Shown here in pieces: positions 45,597 through 59,959 of a stretch of DNA of 64,000 nt; positions within the stretch are counted from its first letter, which is position 1; every line of letters begins with the position of its first letter. The DNA lies in the NCBI GenBank assembly GCA_964017195.1, contig OZ024900.1:32628641-32692640 (forward strand), written 5' to 3'. The notes under the pieces were generated by a model. It saw only the letters and a program-made list of their open reading frames with translations. It was not told the origin of the DNA and ran no database searches. The stretch comes from Siderastrea radians. Its lineage: Eukaryota; Cnidaria; Anthozoa; Scleractinia; Rhizangiidae. Both the position numbers and the translations under genes were made by a program.

Positions 45597-46203
45597 TTCC
45601 ATGTTTCTCCAAGTGGGAAATTGGGCCACCATAGGAGCAAGGAAGCTAGGAGTTTTTAAAAAAACTAATAGAGGAAACACATACAAGTTTATTTCTAAAA
45701 GTTGTCCCCAACTTTGTAAAGGGAGTGAAGACCGCGCAAACAAACGCTTAGTGGGAGAACTTCAGTGCTTTTAAAATTGTCTTCCCAGAAAAGTTGAAAG
45801 AGAATTCTAGCATGACCTGTTAGCGCTAACGAAACGTTCAAACATTTTCGTGTGAACGGTCCTTATTAGGTGCTGCATTAGACAGACAACGAAAACCGTC
45901 ACGTCACGTCCGTCACGTCCGTGCTCAAGACAAGAGAGGATGAACTAAGAGAGTGAATCCCCGTGCCCCATGATAATTATTTCAAATTTATTATTAGTTC
46001 GCACCCATGCTGCTAAGGTTATTTTTATCTGTAGTTCCATGTCCACCGTCTATAATTACATGACGACATTCTAACTGACCAATTAGGAGTCGTCCTTAAA
46101 ATAACCACGCAGTATGACACCGAACCAAAAATAGATTTCCAATAATTTTCATCGAAAGAGGCCCATGTATGGGGGATTCACTTTCTCCCTTCACCTTCTC
46201 TTG
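45597..46203. other. Sequence after the channel gene's stop (3' side on the minus strand)
   Basis: A minus-strand AATAAA lies at 45987-45992, 212 bases past the TAG, and is a reasonable polyadenylation signal. Nothing else recognised. Confidence 0.35.
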
Positions 46204-46362
46204 CTATTGACTAATTACTGACCGGATATGTGTTCCAGTGTAGTTCTTTACAAGTTCTGTCATGAGAGAGCGCTTTTTCACCAGATAATCCAAGAAGCAA
46301 TGCTGAAGTCTTGTGGAGTTGCCAGACAGTACTATACCAAACGATGAACGGTAATATATCAA
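46204..46362 (-). CDS. Channel terminal exon: end of S2 lobe
   Basis: Reads LIYYRSSFGIVLSGNSTRLQ then HCFLDYLVKKRSL, TAG at 46204-46206. FGIVL followed by a helix is how S2 lobes of glutamate-receptor-like domains close. Acceptor GCTCGTAG, phase 0, matching the previous exon. No transmembrane helix follows. Confidence 0.75.
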   Translation of the reverse strand: MIYYRSSFGIVLSGNSTRLQHCFLDYLVKKRSLMTELVKNYTGTHIRSVISQ

Positions 46363-48252
46363 CTACGAGCAAAACAAACAAGACAGCCATAAAACTTAGA
46401 GGTGATAGTGGATAACGCCTGCATAATGTATTCTATGAACAACAGGGCTACATTTGGATAGAACGGAGGGTGCACAACTAAGGGCTAGAATCACTATTAA
46501 AACAACATAAACAACAACAAAAACAATAAACAAGCAACGAAAAAAAATAACATCCTAAAACGCAGCACCTATTCTTGCGGATAGGCCCTTGGCTACACTG
46601 AAGATACCACAACCGGGGGCAGAAATTAACAAGAAGTATTAAAGATGGTGGGTATATAGGACACAGTGGAGGCTAACATCCAATGACGACAATGCGGACT
46701 TCATTTTATAAAGCTACACAAAAAAGCAAAGTATTAAGATTGCAACTGCATATAGCAAGAAATTAAGGTTATTCCACTGTGTAGGAGAAGCCACTGCAAC
46801 TGTACGATCACCATGTTGAGTTTTCAGTCCAATTGTTAGCCAATTAAAGAATACAACATTAGTAAACGAAAACGGTTGAGACAAGTGCAAATATGCAGCG
46901 ACGTTACCTCTGTAAAGCAGGACGACTTATGCTTTGAGGTGAAATCTGAGATCTTTCTGATATCCTTCCAATCCAACGAAAACTTTTATCATAATTCGGT
47001 AAATTGTGATCGTCCGGGTGAGTGTAGTCCTGAGAAGGACTGTTTGAGGTGACATTGACCATTATCCATTCTTGATTTAACTGACCATTATCAGTTAAAT
47101 CAATGACCATTATCATTATCCATTATCCATTCTTGATGACCATTATCAAGAATGACATTTGACCATTATCCATTCTTGATTTAACTGATGTTTAAGGTAT
47201 AAGGTTACCCCAAATGACAACACTGCGTTATCACTGTTTGAGCGCCAGGCGCGCGTTTCACAAAAACCCGGACAACATATATATTTTCTGAAAGCTTAAT
47301 AATTGAAGATTACGAAAACGTATTTAGACAAAGAAAAGAGACAATTGCGTGGAAAATATAGCTGACGTTTTTCAAAACTACGTCGTTCACAAAATCGGTT
47401 CCCCTCCAGCCGAAAATGATCCGGAAAGGAAAATGAACATCGCACCAAATTCTTTGCCCCTTTGTCCTAAAAACTGCATCTCAGAATTTTTTTATCTGGC
47501 CTGGTTTGTTTTCTGCACTCAGTTAAACTTTCATGTGTCGAATCATGATCACTTTTGGACATTTAAGTGTGATGACACGTGTGAGTAGTTAGATGTTGTA
47601 ACACGTGATAACAGTCACGTGTCTTGTCACATGTTACCTGATGAATATACAGAGAGGGGTGCTCAAACAAATCCTTTCTCTCTGCTGCAACGTAAGCGTC
47701 GATCAAAGCTCCTTTCACCACCCCTCTTAGTAGGTCCTCTCTGATATCGTTGAGGTCAACGTAATTACGGTCTGCAAGAATTTATCAAATACGATCCAAT
47801 AAGAAAAAAAGGTAAAAAGGAAACATTTATAAATATATGGCGTCAAAAAGCCAACGATTTAATGCGTGTTTGAAACCAGAATTAAGGAACATCTTTCAAG
47901 GGACTCATCAGCCGTTCACGAACATTGCCAGCTCACGGGACATTCGGTGGATTCCAGCAAAACAAAAGTTCTCGCCACGGAAAGCAACACGTTCAAACGC
48001 CGCATAAGGGAAGCAATTGAGATCCGGTTACGAAAGCCCTCTTTGAATAGAGACAATGGCTTCGAATTAGCCAACATCTATAACACTATTTTAGGCCCCT
48101 TGAGACCCTTATGAAGTGATGTAACCCTTCTTAATATTCACATTTCTACCGTGGCTGATGAAGTTCGGTTGGTCCGGACGAAATATTCCACTTCAACAGT
48201 TTTTAATTTTTATTTCGCTCTGAGTCAGGAAATATTTTATTATTTTAAAAAG

Positions 48253-48316
<64 letters not shown>

Positions 48317-48716
48317 TGTCACTTGTGAGGCATGGAAATATTGCGCACTATTAATTGAAACACTCGGTTACTTGGTTACTTGGTATATCCTCCTTTGTCA
48401 GTATAGGAGCAATAGTGGAGGTTGTTTCCGCCGGTTACGATTACAAGTTCGCCTTTCCAATGATCTTTGTTCAAGAAATGGAAATCGTTGTTTTTTACCT
48501 GGGTTCATCTGTGCGTTTCTTCTTATTCCTAAACGATATTCTGGAGTCTCTTGAAGAGCTGCAACCTGTTAAGTTGAATACCGGAAAAATATAATAAATC
48601 AAGCAATCAAGTAAGCAAGGAAGCGGGGAATCAATCAATCAATCAACAATCAATCAAACGATCAATCAACCAACCAACCAACCAACCAACCGACCGACCG
48701 ACCGACCGACCGACCG

Positions 48717-48770
<54 letters not shown>

Positions 48771-51700
48771 CGATCGATCGATCCATCAATCGATCAATCT
48801 CGATCGATCAAACAAACAAACAAACAAACAAACAAGCATGCAAGCCACCGACAGCCAAACAAAGTGGCTAACGAGCTGAGTACGTCAAATAAGTGAGGTG
48901 TGAAAATATGTGGACGAGAACAATTTTACCTTGATATACTGCGCACATGGGGATTTCTTTATGGGAAATGCACGTACAATAGTTGAGTAGTATCAGAAAA
49001 GAAAAAGAACAGCGCCGGAACGTTAACTATGAAATATCATTGGCAAAAATCTCATTTCATTTGAAAAGAAAGCAACGAAATTGCCGTGTAGCTTATGCGG
49101 AAGTTCAAACGACTTTTATTTCCCTACCTTTCGTATGCGAATCTCAGTACTCAGTAGAAACAGTAGATACGTAGAAACGTTAAAAAAGGCCAAAATCATA
49201 GTGGTCATTCTAACTCCATACCTTAGATCCATACAGTTTGATGTCATCCTCTAAAGACGACACAGCAAGTCCACTGCTGATAGAACCGATCAATAACGTG
49301 AATAAAACTGTGCCTGATAACGACCACGCAAGGGTTAACAGCCGGCCACCGCTCGTCAGGGGAATACGGTCACCATACCTGTTGGCCGGACGAAATGCCC
49401 AACAAAATACTCAAAAACGAACGGTTGAACACTTTTAATTTACTGACTCATCTTCGAACCATTACACTTTCGCGATCGCGGACGAATACTGCCAAAAAAT
49501 CTTACACCTCAAAAAAATATATCACCTTATGCAGATTCGTTAGTTGAATCGAATTGCTATTGCTATTGTTCTTGAAAGCTATTGTTCAAAAAAACTTGTG
49601 AAAAAATCTTAATTGCAAAGTCTTTTGTCCACCTGTGGTAGCACATAGGAGGTTATGATATGATAACGAATGGGAAGGCTTGATATAAAGTATGAGAACA
49701 TCTCTTATTTGAAGGCAGTTATACTGTATGATACGGTTTTACTGTGATAACAAATAGGAGGCCTATAATTTTTGCATGCTTTAAAACTTTTTTACTTTGC
49801 CTGACGGAAATACATTGTACAGATAGAGGTTACTACTTCTAGTCTACAGAAGGTCTTGACTTAATGACACTGGAGCTCTTTTTTCTATACTGCAAAGAAG
49901 ACCAGCCCTTCGGAACGGTGATACATAGGAAAGGCCAACGAATGATCAGTGGTAGGTAAACAATTGTAGTATTTATCAGAAGAAAGACTATACAATACCT
50001 GTAATTAGAAAAAGCAGCTACTTGCAACTTACCCCACGGTGCTCATTGTCACAAATGACCACCAGACACCTTCCTGGAAACCTTTCAAGAACGAGCGCGG
50101 GAAGATAGAATCATGGCTGGCACTTTCCTGCAAAAAGGTTCCCTCTTTATATTTGTCGGCAAATTGTTGGCGCGTTCAACTTTTTACGGATAGCCTTTCA
50201 ATTCATCCGTGTTCTCTTTGTTTAGAGTAAATCTACTTTAGAGTTGTTAAACGTTAACAAAAAGCTTTGTGGGGCTTCAACAGCCTTGTTGAGTCCTCGG
50301 GGGATCCCTCTTATATAAGCCTTAATGAAGATGCGAACATCTCCATCTAATATTCCGAGGGGTAATCCCCCCTCCCAGCGAGCCACGGGTCCGGAGCTGA
50401 CTTTGTCCTGCCGAAGGGTAGTCCGTTATATTAGCTTTATCATACATAGGCATACATCCAATACCCCGTGAGATAACCAACCACCTCCCACGGGTAATGA
50501 GTCGATTACAGACCCCCGGGGTGCCCTGCCTATATATATGGGATGAGCACACCTCCGCTAAATATATTATGGGGCTTACTCTCTTCTAGCTCCCGCAAGT
50601 CTTGAGGCACTCAGAGCCCTCAGGGGATCCTGCCAACATAAGCTACATAGCGGACACCTCCACCCAACATTCTGTGGGTTATACCCCCGCCAGTTCCCAC
50701 AGGCGTTGAGGTAACCTTAGCCTTGAGGAATCTGCCTTTAAGCAATCAATTTGACCTGGAGCTGGATTAATTTTTGTTTTTTCAGTTAACTTACCAGAAA
50801 CCACATCAACAATCCAGTCAAGCATATAACGGCCACATTAAACAGCATCAGAGGTCCACAACCGAACACAAATCCTTCGATGCGTGACTTAGATTTCAGA
50901 CCTTCCTTCGTCACAATAAAAGCTGCCCCAGGGGACTCTATCACAGGCACGAACCGGAAGCTGCTCATGTACTTCCGCTGGTCAGAGAAACCATACACTG
51001 GAAGGCTCAAGTCTGTATTGTAATCTATAGCTTGCCTCATTTCTTTCTCGGTATGTTTTCTCGAAGGGTTGCTACTTCCATCCGGCAAACTGTTATCCAT
51101 TTGGGAGTTTCCATGCTCATTTTGGCAGTTTCCACAGCAATGAAGAACCATCTCGTCTAGAAAAGCCATGAAAATCCCGCTCAGGTTCTGATTGGCGGAG
51201 GAACTGATTACGTAAGGCGGGTTCAACCAGTAATTTGTCGTGAGCGTTTTTTCACAGTGACATGTTTCTGATAGGAATAAAGACAAGTAAGGAGTAGTAA
51301 AAACTGGCACACGAAAGTGCTAGTTGGTAAACCCATAACAAACCAATAAAACATTATAGTAATAGACCAACTCTCTCTTTTGTGATAGTGGGTTGGCCAT
51401 CGGGAAAAATTGTCGACAAAAGAACATCTAAATTACTGCAATTATACGAGCTTTGATTACGTTCTCACCATAACCAGAATTTTGTAACGAGCCTCTTTCT
51501 CTTCAATAGGCCTTTAAAGACATCGGTAAGAAGACATTTTGATATCAAAGTCATTTTAAGATGTACTCTCGAGAAAAAGGAAGCAGTCAATGAATCTAAA
51601 TCTGTTTGATTTTTTAATTTTCAAAACAAAGTTAGGTCAGTTGGGTGATGGATAACGAGATAATTCAATGGGTGGTCGAACGGAACAATGGATTCTCCTC

Positions 51701-54700
51701 AAATTTAAAACGTGTTTTTGATGAGCTATTTCACTATCGGGGAGAGAGTGTTAGTGAATCAAAGTGTCCAAATGTCAGGGTAAGATTCCCTCTCATCTCT
51801 TCGAGAGAGATTTATTCAAAAGTCTGCATCCCTGTGTGGAGTTTACACTGGGCTGAGCGAAAATTGCACTCACTAACCATTCGATTTCTGCACTTCGACA
51901 AGACAGAGAAAGCTTAATCATGCGAAAAAGATAGCTAGAACCACTCTATATAAATCGGAAACTCAGAAATACGACCTACGACGGGCCAAGAAATTTTGGT
52001 CGTATTCACAAGATGGCCGAGAGGTGTACTGTCGAATTTTATAAAAAGCTATGGAAAGGAGGGAGACACGAAGAGAAAAACAAGAGAGGAAGAAGGGATG
52101 AAAAAGAAGACTAAATGACTTCAAAACTGGTCAACAAAATAAAGACGAACGTTGTGGTGGATCTAGGACGAGGGTCCAAGGGGTAATGCCCGCCAACTTC
52201 CCCCACCTTTAAACCTGTGCTTGTTTCTTTGTTTTTGAAATAAAGAAGATATTAAGAAAGAAACAGCGTTAATAGCGCAAACCGGAAAACCAGTTAACCA
52301 GGAAATCAATCAGTTATATATTGTTGTCAATTTTCCAAAGCTAAGGTATTATTGTATGTCGAGCTTTTGAAGTATCAAGTACAAACTGCCATTTGGAACC
52401 CTCTAACTGAAAATTCCTGGCTCCACCCCTGATTAAAGAGATAGTTTCGACCTTTGAATGTCGATGTTGTTTTTGTTTGCTTTTCACTTGTTTTTCGTCA
52501 TTTAAACTATCAGTTTTAATGGTCGTTTTAACGGATAAATTTGTGAGGAAAATAATGGGCTGGGACTCCAAAAGGCGGTTGCGTTAACTTGTTGGTTGGA
52601 TTACGTAACAAGATCCGGTTTCAGAGAAGAAAACGACACAGCTTTCGCTTGGGACACAAAACTGAAAATGGTCGCAATAAGGAGATGGTGATTTTATTGC
52701 TCTTTTCAATAACACGCAAAATCTGAAGTTCAAGACTTAACCAACGGTTACGTTTTTCACTGACGTCAATCATATTAGCGGATATTTAGAAGTTTAGCTC
52801 AACGGGTCAAGAAGTCAATTTCGTGCCCTATTCTGTCTCTATTGGTGAATTTCGATCTACCTTGTCGGTTTCTGTATTTCACGGTTCCGTTGATTAATGT
52901 AATCATGATTGACGGAAGTTAAAAAAAGCGCGACCGTCAGTTGGGATTTGCAACTCAAAGCTCGCAGTTTATTGAAAGATGCAATAACATGGTGTTCATA
53001 TGGTGAGATCAGTACTGTACCTCCATAAATGGCCTGACTGAAGACTCCTTCTCCTCGTCGTGTTAGTCCTGCCACTCTAACCTCATAGGTTGTAAAACTC
53101 TGCACATCTTCAAACATCACTGAAAGTGTATCAGCATTAACCGTTTTTTTCCTTATGACTTCATCTTCAACTTTCTTCCCGCCAATCTTCACGGCCCGAT
53201 AAGATACCGCATATCCAGTCAGGTTCCCATTGGTTTCATTATCCGGGATCTTTATCCACTGGATCCACAATGTGTTTGTACTGGTCTTATCTAGGACTGT
53301 AACATCTGAGGGAGGAGCCCTGGGAACTAAAATGAACAGGTTTTTAATTAATTAATTGGATTTCGTTCAGAAACTGCTGTTGATTCAACGTGATAGTAGA
53401 AAAACTTGATTTGTTAGAGAACTTTAGATTTGATTTCTACAATGACTTCTGAGTGAGTCAACTAAATACTAATACGGAACTGTGATCATTTAAATGAAAG
53501 CTCAGTATTGAGAAAAAACGTTTCTGCGGAACTGTTATTATGCCGTGCAAGGTGATTCAAACGTTTGAATCTCTTGATGTAATCCAAACTGCTACCATTC
53601 AAATGAAAGCTACTGAGCAGTGCTTTCCTGTGGTGCTGTTTGTTATGCTGTACAAGGTGATTCTAACTTTTGTGTCTGTGGATGAAATCCTTAAGTGTGA
53701 CCATTCAAATGAAAGCTATTATGCAGTACTTTCCTGTGGTGCTGTTTATTATGTTGTACAACGTGATTCAATAATGCGATGGCACTGTTTGTTTGTTTGT
53801 TTTTATGTTTTTTTTCCTCGTTAAATTTGAGTGGATAGTTTGGAAAGTCATGAAGGTGCGAGATGATGTCTCACTATATGTAACCATACAGTTTAATAAA
53901 CTGTTAAAACTTGAGAATACGCAATGTGCCATTACCACTCTCTTCCGTCACGATTCTGAGCGGTGGTGACGTCACGCCATCTCCTGCTGCTGTGTATGCA
54001 AGGATACGCACTTGATACTCCGTGAATGGCAGAAGACCGGACAACACAAAGGTTCGTTTGCCTCCTCCATTAATAACGATAACCTAAGACAGTAAAAAGA
54101 CAAATGCGGTGCTTAACGCAATGAACATGTGTAAGCGTTGGCCCCGTCCAAACACTTTTGGCAATCATTTTAATACTAATGAACAAGCTTCGAAAACCAA
54201 ACGCCACACGGAAACGCTAGTGGAAGTGGAGGTCGTTTTCTTGCGGACAACAAAAATGAACTAATGGATAGTTTTTTTGTACCGTTTCACGATCAAGAGT
54301 GATCGAAAATGGGAGCTTTTCAATCTGAAAGTAGATTTTTTTTAAACTCTCTGTTTTCAGATACTTAAAAAGCCTAAAACGTGTTGCTGGATGGGACTTC
54401 AAGCCTTGTTGAACAATTAAAGAAAAAAAGTGCTAGGAAACATTTTCGCTCTTTGTTCACATTTACTGTTCTTCACTAACGCGCTTTAATTTATGATAAA
54501 AATAAGATTAAGTAAGGAACAGTAACCTTGCTTGTGCCTCTTGCGTTCTGATAAAACACTTTAAATCCTAGAATTGTTCCGTGCTCGTTCTCCGGAGATA
54601 CTGACGACCATCTTAAAAAGATGTCTGACTGTCACACCATGTAAGCTTCAAGACTCGATGGCGCTCTGCCAGGAACTAAAAATGTTCACAAATCATGAGA

Positions 54701-57700
54701 TAGGGCAAAAAGTGTGATTTAATAGAGAACTATCCTCAGACTGCAATAGGCTGTATTTTATAAGGGGGTTTGTTTCAATCGAAGTTCTAGTTCAGTTTAT
54801 GGAGTTGGTATTAAAAATTTCCACTACAATTGGGTACACGGTGGAATACGAAAAGAAAGCAATAGTTTGACCCCCTTCGTTTCTATTAGAAACTGACCAG
54901 AGTCAGAGACTACATGGGAGTTAAAAGAAAGCGAGAGCTAGAGTTTGGAGTTCTATCGAATTCCAATGCAAATTTGAGAAGATTTGTAAAAACTCTACGA
55001 GAGCACACAAGAGTCACAAGAGCGTACGAGTGTTACCGAGAGCTCACGAGAGTCCCCAAGAACGCCCGAGAGTTTCAGGCCGACCAAGAGCGAGAGTTAG
55101 AAGGTTACATGTACTCCAAGGAAAATTTGAACAGATTCAAACTCCTCTTGAGCGCACGAGAGTCGCCGAGAGCACACGCACGATAGTTGCCGAGAGCGCA
55201 CGAGAATCGCCGAGAGCCCACGAGAGTTTCCGAGAGCGCACGAGAATCGACGAGAGCTTACGAGAGTCGACAAAAGCGCACAAGAGTTGTCGAGAGCACA
55301 CGAGAGATGTTGAGAGCCCACGAGAGTCCATGAGAGCGCACGAGACTCGCCGAGAGCTCAAGAGAGTTGAAAGTTTCAAGCCGATCGTTGAGTGTTTTTT
55401 GTGCCCTTGGTTTTACACAGCCACTATAGAAGGCATTAAGGGACCATTTGTGCTTGTCACGTGATCATTTTAGTAAGCTTCTGATATTTCTACAGGTACC
55501 TCCTTCCTTAGTTGTGACCCAGACTTCACTCGGTAGCCCATCTCTGCCACTGGTAGTCATAGCCTGGACATGAATTCGGTATGTTGAGTACGGCTTCAAA
55601 CTGGTTAGAACAGCAGCTTCAATTCCGGCTCCCATCACTTGTACGAAAACAGGAGGGCTCGGTACCAAGCCAGTCAAGTAATAAACCAGTCTGTAGCCAA
55701 CGATGAAGCCTGGAACCGAACAATTGCTGTAATACGTCCATGAAATAGAGGCACTTGTAGCTGTGACGTCATTTACTGTAACGTTTCCTGGAGGATCGCA
55801 TGGTGCTGGAAAAAAAAGCAATAGACCTAGTAAAATAAGTTTCTGGGCCTACTCGCTTATCTCACTCAGAGTTTATTCAGAATAAGGCATTGCGGACTTT
55901 TTCCACGTAGGCGTACAAAAGTTTACGGTTTAAGCTTATGTTGTTATTATTAAGAGTTTTGATATTGAATCAAACGGTCATTTAAAAAATCGTTTTACAG
56001 TTGTTCCAGTACAAACCTGAAGCAATTTCACGACAAATTCAACCTACTGATGAAGCGAGCGGTAAAAGGCCAAGTATCTCAAACGTTCAATTGTACAACT
56101 CAAATTTTTAGTGTTAGTTTTTTTTTAAGCTCAAGTGGAATATCTCTTTTTGGTAAATACCTCACGAATGAATCGTATTTTTCGCGTACTCTGATTGGCT
56201 TCTCAAACTGGAAAAGAAATGAAAGGAAAGGAGAGGAAAGCCGCGATGATGACTTCCACTCAGGTTGTCGAAACGTCAGTCAATGTCATCACAAACAGTC
56301 CTTCTCAGGACTACGCTCACCCGAAGAATCATAATTTACCGACCTTATGATATGACTCCTGGGTTCAAACCCTTTACAGTATTCTCTATCTATTAACTAC
56401 TGACTCACCACTATCATCAATAACAACACAGGATTTGTTAGGCCATGGACCCCTTCCTTTACTGTTGTAAGCTACCACGCCGATGCAGTAGCTTTTATAC
56501 GTTTCCAGATGTTTTATCTCCCAATGAAATGTAGAGTTGTTAGCTGTGAATTCTGTTACTTGACGGCTGTTGGCAATCTTGACGATATAACCAAGTGTTA
56601 TACCATTAACGGAATGACTGCGAACACGTGACCAATAGACTTGGATGGTGGCTTGGAGCGAAACCAACACGGAGACGTTGGACGGTGGAGCACTGGGAAC
56701 TAAAGGATAACAGGCGTCAAAGCTTTTGACTTGTCAGAGGGAACTGAATAGCACAATGCGCATGTTCATTAGGTTGTCGTCAAAAGCTCCTTACCAGACT
56801 CTTGATACATATAGAGCAAACTAATGCCATAAGATGGCTCCAACCGAGAAACAAGCCGTTACAAGTCAGCTCGCACGCTTATGAAAGGAATCTTATGCTA
56901 ATCACGAATACTAGATTTTGACTGGAAGCAACCTTTGCGTGGGGAGTCGGTTCGAAAAGCCACTTAAAAAAGAAGTTGTTTGATGGCATATCGATCTACT
57001 TACCATCTTCGTCTGTCCACACTGTTATCACGTGACTTCTCGGTCCTTCGCCTTTGGATGTGTTAGCAGATACCTGGATTGTATATGATGTGGATGTGTT
57101 CAAACCGTTCTGCGCATGCTCCCTCACAGGTACTTTGACCACAATACGGCTTCGGTTGTTTACGTACACGTTGTAACCCAAGATCTTCCCATTCGCGTGG
57201 CCTGCTGGGACTTCGCTCCACGTGATCAGTAAACTGGTCGATGATTGAGTAATTCCATTAACTTGTTTTGGAGGTCTGCTCGGGACTTATAAAAGAATGT
57301 AGAGTTAGTTAATCTAAGGAGTCTCATACTAGTCGCGAATACCAGATTTTGCAGTCCTTGCGTAGCTAACAGAGTAGGTTCGAAAAGCACGCTGAAAAAA
57401 GAAGTTTTTTAGTATGTGGATTTATTTACGACCCTCGTCTGTCCATACTGTTATCACGTGGCTTCTCTCTCTAGTTTTTTAATTTCAGAAAGAGCTATAT
57501 GATTTAAAATTGCACACATTCGTCAAGCTATTCCGAAGGTAACTAAAGTATCACCCGAAGACTTCCGAAGGTAGCCGAATTCAATATCCGAAGATAGGCA
57601 ATACATTGAAACCGTCATAACGGCTTCTGACGTTATTTAAAGTGCACCTAACCCCAAAATATTTTTTTCGCTAAAATAACTCTTTGCACCTGTTCGAAAA

Positions 57701-59913
57701 GCATTACGCCTTTTTTTTATGAAATCCCCCTCAGTCTTGACTTTTTATAGGCTGTAAAAGTTACGAAATCTAGCCATCATCTGGTACACGACCGAGCTAG
57801 TGAGGGCATGGGTCTATTCTGGATTTGACATCACAAACTGATTTGCATCTCCTTAAGTCTTTGTAAACATGCATGCAAAGCAGTTTGTGACGTCAAATCA
57901 AGAATAGACCCATGCCCCTTCTAACTCGGTCGTGCGACAAATGGTGCTTAGTTTGTCGTAAGTTTTGAAGCCCATAGAAAAGTCAAAAACTGCAAATAAT
58001 GGCGAAATGTTTTTAAAATAGTTGCAAAGATTTATATTAGCGTAAAAAATATTTTGGGGTTAGGTGCACTTTAAGGTTGCGATTTCTGTGTTAAAAAAAA
58101 ACTTACCTCCTTCATCACTTGTTATATTAATTTGACTTGCGTTTCCATCTCCTGCTGACGTAAAAGCTGCCACGGTTATCATATAACTCGTATAAGGCTT
58201 AAGTCCACCAATCAGCGCGCGTATTGTTCCGTTATCACCTGTTGTGACGTTTGGATTCACGTTCAACCATTGACTCAGTTCCCAGACTCTCACTCGATAA
58301 CCTTGGATTTTGCCGTTTGCGAACTCTTGGGGAACTGGGCTCCAGGATATTGCAAATGAATTGTGACTCAGGTTGTAAACGGTCACATTTTGCGGTGGTA
58401 GACTGGGAACTAAGAAAAATAAAAAAACATATCTGGGTTATTTCAATATACACGTTAAGACAGTATGGATAAAAACGTTAAGACAATAAGAAGGGGACAT
58501 CAATATAAAATTCAATAAAAAGGAAGGCTTCCAATACATAAGAACAGTTTGAGAATTTTGGGTGTGAAAAAAATAGCAACACGAAAATTAATGCTTCACC
58601 TTATTATCGTGCTGGAAATTAACAATTCAAAACATTAAAACGTCTTAGATTGACGCCAATTGCTAAAACTTGCGTTAATTTTTTGGGTAGTTAAAAAATA
58701 GCACGTGATCATGAGTTTTCTGCCATTTTACACATTTCCCGTTTTCAACGTGAAGAGGCCTGTTCTCGCGTTTTTCAACAACGCGAGTATTTCTTTAAAG
58801 TTTTTTTATTCGTTTGCTATAATTATCAGCCTTTGCTTAAGCCAGTAATGTTTTATTTATTTTTCGACGCAAACTGACCGGTGTACTGTCAGTGTTTACA
58901 CAAAAGGGAAGAAAAAAGTGCGAGGAAGCGAGTTGAAGTTTGGTTGTCACCTTCACAAAGGGTATCAACTGTTTCATGATAAAGGTGCTCAAATTATGCA
59001 GTACGTCGAAACATCCCAAGGAAACCACATTCAACTGGCAACTAATACTTTAGTTTAAAGTTAGAAAGCCGCCTTTTTGTGTATCCTAGCTTTTGATGAG
59101 TTCACACGAAGCTTGCCGTAAAACATGATGCTTAATCTCTTTAATTTCCTGCGAGTAACAACTAATTCGACTGAAATAACAAAATCAAACTTTTTTAAAT
59201 AACAAGGGGTTAAAGATTAAGTGGCTAAAAAATAGCCAGTTGTACAGTATCATTGAGTTTATTTCTTACCTCCCTCTAATGTCCGTACCTACAGCGCTTT
59301 ACTGACCAATTGTTGACTATTATAAGAAGAGGAGCATAATTCATAGATTCCGCCTTTTGGAAAATTGGAGGAAATATGTCAATGTAAAAGAAAAGAAAAG
59401 AAACATATCAATAACATTTGCTAACAATCTACCTTCTTGATTAGTAATAAGCGACAGGAATGTGCTCTTTCCATCTCCTGCCGACGTAAACGCCAAGAGG
59501 TAAACTTCATATCTTGAATTAGGATTCAGTCCACTAATCAGCGCGCTTGTTGTTGTTTCACCAACTGTTGTGACGACAAGTTCCACGTGATTCCATTGAT
59601 TTATTTCCCAGACTCTCACTCGATAATCTTGGACTCTGCCGTTTGCAAATTCTTGAGGGACTGGTCCCATGTGAGAAGAAATGAACTGTGGCTCAAATTG
59701 TGAACGGTCACATTTTGTGGCGCTAGACTGGGAACTACAAAGACAATCACGTTACTTTAATTCCACTGCACGTCTGATTACGTATAATTCTATCGTATCA
59801 GGGCATACTTCAGAGGTTATTTACAACATGAAGCTTTTCTTTGCGAGTTAGCTCTCCATGTATAACTCAGAGACCCCGTGTTAGTCCAAAGTTTAGATTT
59901 GTTATCAATCAAC

Positions 59914-59959
<46 letters not shown>

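Noticed and set aside
45462..45743. Poly-Asp containing minus frame
   Set aside because: Produced by the ATC microsatellite at 45538-45596.
48355..48594. 79-residue plus frame with hydrophobic segments
   Set aside because: No domain recognised; lies next to a Penelope-like fragment and microsatellites in a channel-gene intron. The minus strand (FLNKDHWKGELVIVTGG) looked protein-like but is closed by stops on both sides.
51645..51917. 90-residue plus frame opposite the FN3/channel junction intron
   Set aside because: No family resemblance or splice support; likely chance.
55030..55464. 144-residue Arg/Glu/Ser-rich frame
   Set aside because: 20-bp minisatellite inside an FN3-gene intron.
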